Source: Rhodocollybia butyracea (Eukaryota; Basidiomycota; Agaricomycetes; Agaricales; Omphalotaceae). Taken from it: a stretch of DNA of 64,000 bases. Location of the stretch: the NCBI GenBank assembly GCA_015501585.1, contig JADNRY010000115.1:1-64000 (forward strand), given 5' to 3'. Positions within the stretch are counted from its first letter, which is position 1; every line of letters starts with the position of its first letter. Both the position numbers and the translations under genes were made by a program. Of the stretch, positions 60,268 to 64,000 are shown in pieces. The notes beneath the pieces are model-generated. The model was not told the origin of the DNA. It was given only the letters and a program-made list of their open reading frames with translations, and ran no database searches.

Positions 60268-60380
60268 GGGCATGATCTGGTGTAGGGGTTATCACGTTAA
60301 CCGCTTTGCACTCTCTGTTGAGAGAGCGTCGTGCGATTCGTCGTATCGAAAGGTCTCTGGTTCAATTCCAGATTTGTCCA
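60268..60380 (+). tRNA. tRNA-Ala-like (TGC) with intron, copy 1
   Basis: It starts GGGCATG and ends TTTGTCCA, so the G3-T70 wobble pair that identifies tRNA-Ala and the discriminator A73 are present. The T-arm TCTGG-TTCAATT-CCAGA pairs perfectly. The presumed loop TTTGCAC contains TGC. The anticodon 3' stem lies beyond a long insert of about 40 nt, and I could not pair it cleanly; the D-stem is also weak. It is a pseudogene or a gene with an unusual intron. Confidence 0.4.
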
Positions 60381-60905
60381 TAATGGAATGTACGTAAATG
60401 AGGCAACATTGTTTTTTTTTTCCGTTTCGGTGACAGACATTCAACAAGTTCTTTGCTAGCCAACAAGCTAATCCCAAGTATTACTTCCTAGCGCTATAGT
60501 AAACCCTAGAAGAGAAGCGGAGCTTTCTTTGGGAGACGTTCTCCATCGAGGGCGCCGCACTCCGTGCGAGTCTTCCATTCCACTTTTCGAGAGCTCTCGT
60601 GGAGGGTTGGGACACAGAACGAAAACCTTAGCACAGATATGAGCGAATCCCGTACTATGCCAGTGACATACTGGTGGGAGGAACGGATAAGTATTCTGCC
60701 GGAGTTGTAAATTGAAGAGCTACTAGTTGATTATGGGAATGGCCCCGAGAGAGCTTCGTGCCCTTCTTGTATACCTCAACATTGACTCTTATTCCTACGA
60801 CGTTGTCATCGCTTCAATTTCTTGCAGAGGCATTTGGTACACTCCTCTGGATAGTCTGTATAGTCAGCTCTTGTTCAAGTCGTGCCTACGCTCACCCTGG
60901 AGTAT

Positions 60906-60987
60906 GGGCATATGGGGTACGGGTTGCGTTTACTTTGCATGTCATGCATTCTGCGAATGGTCTCCAGTTCGAATCCGGGGTTGTCCA
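60906..60987 (+). pseudogene. tRNA-Ala-like (TGC), copy 2
   Basis: GGGCATA at the 5' end and GTTGTCCA at the 3' end keep the G3-T70 identity pair. The loop is TTTGCAT and the T-loop region is AGTTCGAATCC. The anticodon stem pairs poorly, so it is probably inactive. Confidence 0.4.
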
Positions 60988-61262
60988 TTACAGCTTAGTC
61001 TCGAGAATCCAGACCATCTTTGTAGATGAGTATAGCTGCCATTTCGTATTTTTATTTTATGTTGTGTCAGCTTTAAAGCACTCGGGAACGGCACTAGTTG
61101 ATTTATGGGAATGGGGAGCTTCGTGACCTTCTTGTACACCTCAACATTGATTATTTCTACTACGACGTTGTTATCGCTTCAATTTCTCGCCAAGGCGTTT
61201 TGGTACATTCCTCTGTATAGTTAGTCCTTGTTCAACTCGTACCTACGCTTTCCCTTGAGTAT

Positions 61263-61356
61263 GGGCATGTGGGATAGCGGTTAATGCATTTAATGCGTTT
61301 ACTTTGCATGTCATCCATTCTGCGAATGGTCTCCAGTTCAAATCCGGGGTTGTCCA
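61263..61356 (+). pseudogene. tRNA-Ala-like (TGC), copy 3
   Basis: The 5' half GGGCATGTGGGATAGCGG is close to fungal tRNA-Ala. The loop is TTTGCAT, the T-loop is AGTTCAAATCC and the 3' end is GTTGTCCA. It contains an extra duplicated segment (AATGCATTTAATGC) in the D-arm region, which should prevent correct folding. Confidence 0.45.
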
Positions 61357-61702
61357 GTGAATCTCTACATCTTGAATTCAGCTTTGTTTTTATTTTATTT
61401 CGTGTCAGCTCTGTTTAGTACTTACCTCTTAAGTGTGGTCTACGTCAACTAACTAACAAATCCTACGTACTTGCTAAGCGTTGGACTGGTCGGGCCATCG
61501 CTACCTCGCTGGAGGAACTGGGCGCCGGCGTCCCATACTTAAGGAAACGAATGGCGCTTTGCAATGGTGCTTTACATGCACGCCGACTATCCAACACAAA
61601 AAGCAGTGATCCAACTCCCAACTTGAGCCTGAGAATCTAATTTAATTCACCATCTTTCTGAACAATGCTCAACTTTGCTTGGGAGCTGGTTGTTTGTATC
61701 GT

Positions 61703-64000
61703 TTATATACCAACATGAATAAACGTTGCCCAATTTCGAGGAGCACTACCCCCTTCTCTTATCGTCCGCATCATCTCATCTACAGCATAAGCTACGCAAT
61801 CAGGATTCATGTTGATGCGCCCTTCTTGAAAGAGCGATCGGTATAATATATCTGCAACAAGAGGCCCATCTCCGTCAGCCATGGACCTATAGTGAAAAGG
61901 GTTTAGCGTAATCTGTAGCACTTAACATTCTTAACATACCAAAGTGTCCCAACCACCGATGGGAATCCAGCATAAAAGAAGGCTGTTGTAAGATTCACCG
62001 ATTGGTCTATTTGATCCACGTCCAAGGAGTGTGTCTCGCAAGCACATAGAACGGCGACATATGCTTCTGGAAGCTCGAGCGCAAGGAGCTCAGCAAGTGT
62101 TAAATCTTTATCTCTTAGGAAAAAGCGACTCTTGAGAGCATCACTGACCCCTTGTTCTGCGTGGCAACATATATGGAGTACGGATGCATGAGGTAAACCG
62201 GCAACAACATCGTCTGGAGTAGAATGAATGCAGGGCATTATACCATCGGACGCAGGAACGCTGCCTCCTTCTGTGAACTGAGGGGTCATCAGAAGTTCAT
62301 TCGGAATTACCGATTGAATGCAACTAATTTCTGCATCGACATCCGGTAGGTAGGAGAGGCCATGTCGATTGGGATTTGCCTCTGCTGCAACCAGGACCCG
62401 ACCTTTGATTCTGCCTGGTCTTTTTTCCCGAGACATCCAGCGATTCTGATTGTGGGCTAGCGCAGACAGACTTGGGGTGTAAGAGGATACACAGTAGTCG
62501 GAGGTACAATCAATCGGCTTGCCCTGTGGTGTGTATATACCTGATGCATGAAGAGGCAATCCACAAAAGAGGTCTGTTGGGCACCACCATAGACGCGGAC
62601 GGTCACTCCTATCGCGTTTCTGAGAGACCAATAAATAAATAAGAGTCATCGTAATGTTATCATATACATCACGTACCGCACTGAGAGCGAGTGCACAGAT
62701 AACTGGCTTCACAACATACTTGAACAGGTCACTGAACGCCTTCAGAACTTCTGATTCTTTACCCCTTGCATCCATACGGACCTTGAGCCGCTTGATATCT
62801 GTTGTAGCTCTACCGTTTAGCTGATCACCGCGGTGCATGGACCTCAATAATTTTCGAAGACCAGGATAGTCAAGGTCAGGAAGGGACAAATGCTCGATTT
62901 TTGACAGATTGTGTATGATGATAGCGAAGCATGTTTTTCCTGGAACCAATATTACTATAGGGCTTTTCATTGAGGGTGGTAATATTTTAACCAATGCTGG
63001 CCGTCGCATGAAATCAACAAAATCTGGGTTTTGACGAATCTCACCAACCAGGCCGTTGAGTTCGTATATTGTCTCCAGGCGATGTGGGGTGGAAATAGAG
63101 TTCCCCGACACATCTGCGGATTCCTTGGCAAGTAATGACGTCGAGAGCGCACGCAAGCGGTCCGCATATCTTTTCGGAATATGACGGAATGAATCTCGTA
63201 GAAACAGGTGTTGGTTCCAAAACAAGGAACGTCCAGTTTCAAGCGCCAGAATAGCCGTTTTAGGTGCACCACCTGTTAGCGCTAGAGAGGCTGTCATCCA
63301 TGATAATTGTGGACCAAACCGGAGAATTCGAATGCGTGAATCATGGCCTAGACCAAGAATCACAACATTGGGCAATAAGTCGAGTGTTTTTGAGCAAAGT
63401 GCCAGCAATTTTTTCTGAAGAGGAAAACCCAGGATGTCCACGATAGCGCCTCCTTGTTCTTCCCAGTCATTCCATTTACCTCGACTGAGAACGAGTTCGA
63501 GGAAACGCCCAGGAGGGCCATAAATTGCCAACCCGGGTAACTGGTTCTGTGGGACTGACAATCTCACATCTGGTATCAGAGCGATTGCTCTGAGCAGAAG
63601 TTGATCAAGCTCATGCTTGTCATTTGCATGTTGGAGATGCAACTCTTCGGTATCTCCAGAAGATAGAAGCTGACTGTGTACAACCCATATGCGATAGCAT
63701 ATTAGTTCCATGAAATCACAGAGCGAATCGAGGCCGGTGTCTTTCCAAGGGTGGAGTTTAATGAAAGTTCGACGAGAGTATTCAATTGAAGCATCGAGGT
63801 CACCCAGCGTAACATGAGGGCTGCGACACAGGCATTGTGAGTGCGTGATGAGGGTCCGTAGGCCTATATTGGAGTCCTTTCCTTGGTTTGGTCCGTAGAA
63901 GATACAGCCCCAGAAGTCAAGAAAAGGTCGACGAGCAAGTTTGATGCGCCCGGAAGCTTTTAGACTGTCTGCTTGCTGGACGAACTGATGTGCCGCCTCA
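61703..64000 (-). CDS. CHAT-domain (caspase-like protease) protein, N-terminus beyond the window
   Basis: Exons are 64000 (open edge)-62677, 62619-61940 and 61886-61703; the last 729 aa are visible. The visible N-terminal part is helical, as in the TPR-type repeats these proteins carry, up to about 63.4 kb. A linker follows, then the CHAT domain: LWWCPTDLFCGLPLHASGIY, SYTPSLSAL, GRVLVAAEANPN and ASVLHICCHAEQ (catalytic His), then YVAVLCACETHSLD (catalytic Cys) and FPSVVGTLW-SMADGDGPLV. Both dyad residues are retained, so protease activity is plausible. CHAT proteases are separase/caspase relatives; in mushrooms TPR-CHAT proteins are a large family of unknown role, by analogy cell-death or conflict related. 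Removal of intron 61887-61939 restores the family's GTLWSMAD motif. Confidence 0.85.

Larger units (their letters stand above)
60720..61430. repeat. Tandem duplication, period about 375 bp, each unit with a tRNA-Ala-like sequence
   Basis: Unit 1 (about 60720-61095) and unit 2 (about 61096-61430) share, in order, GGGAATGG, CTTCTTGTATACCTCAACAT or its variant, CCTACGACGTTGTCATCGC, GTATGGGCAT, the tRNA-like sequence, and TTATTTTATNTNGTGTCAGC. They have diverged by point changes and small deletions. Confidence 0.75.

Noticed and set aside
1..64000. CRISPR array, bacterial operons or prophage
   Set aside because: The window is eukaryotic with spliced genes; no regularly spaced repeats of that kind are present.

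Overview
The window looks like nuclear DNA from a mushroom-forming basidiomycete (Agaricomycete). Genes are cut by many short GT-AG introns (mostly 43-65 nt). The gene content is typical of that group: a C2-NACHT protein, a TPR/CHAT-type protein, a Crypton-type tyrosine recombinase with a GCR1_C-like tail, an XPG/PIN-like protein and an OTT_1508-type deaminase. All exon models were read by hand; no search was run.

Layout. 1-9.9 kb is a repeat landscape: a dispersed unit carrying an intron-containing tRNA-His-like sequence, a long LTR-like element, a 152-bp solo LTR, an 84-bp-arm palindrome and a 212-bp-arm near-perfect inverted repeat. 9.99-14.3 kb holds an XPG-family gene that is open throughout but has lost active-site acids, followed by a broken Crypton. 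14.3-21.9 kb is again gene-poor, with a second LTR copy and a fold-back element. 21.9-22.6 kb encodes a MARVEL-like membrane protein.

23.8-37.7 kb is the most interesting part. Two paralogous secreted GH43 enzymes (minus strand) flank a plus-strand gene of 22 exons (26994-31921) that reads open in a single frame from a C2 domain through a NACHT NTPase into a complete vacuolar-type Ca2+/H+ antiporter (CAX/VCX1 family). One large exon contains both the end of the NACHT module and the first CAX membrane segments, so the fusion is in the DNA and is not created by a splicing choice. The second CAX signature motif carries Lys where the family has Glu. A Zn2Cys6 regulator lies just beyond the second GH43 gene.

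40.8-58.3 kb is a denser housekeeping and metabolic region: a Vps68 homologue, two tandem cyclase-family hydrolases, a deaminase-like protein, a 5-oxoprolinase, a divergent MFS permease, a D-amino-acid oxidase and a small secreted protein. The oxoprolinase, permease and oxidase together suggest amino-acid or 5-oxoproline scavenging. 60.2-61.4 kb carries three tRNA-Ala(TGC)-like sequences, two of them inside a tandem duplication. A CHAT-protease-domain gene runs off the right edge.
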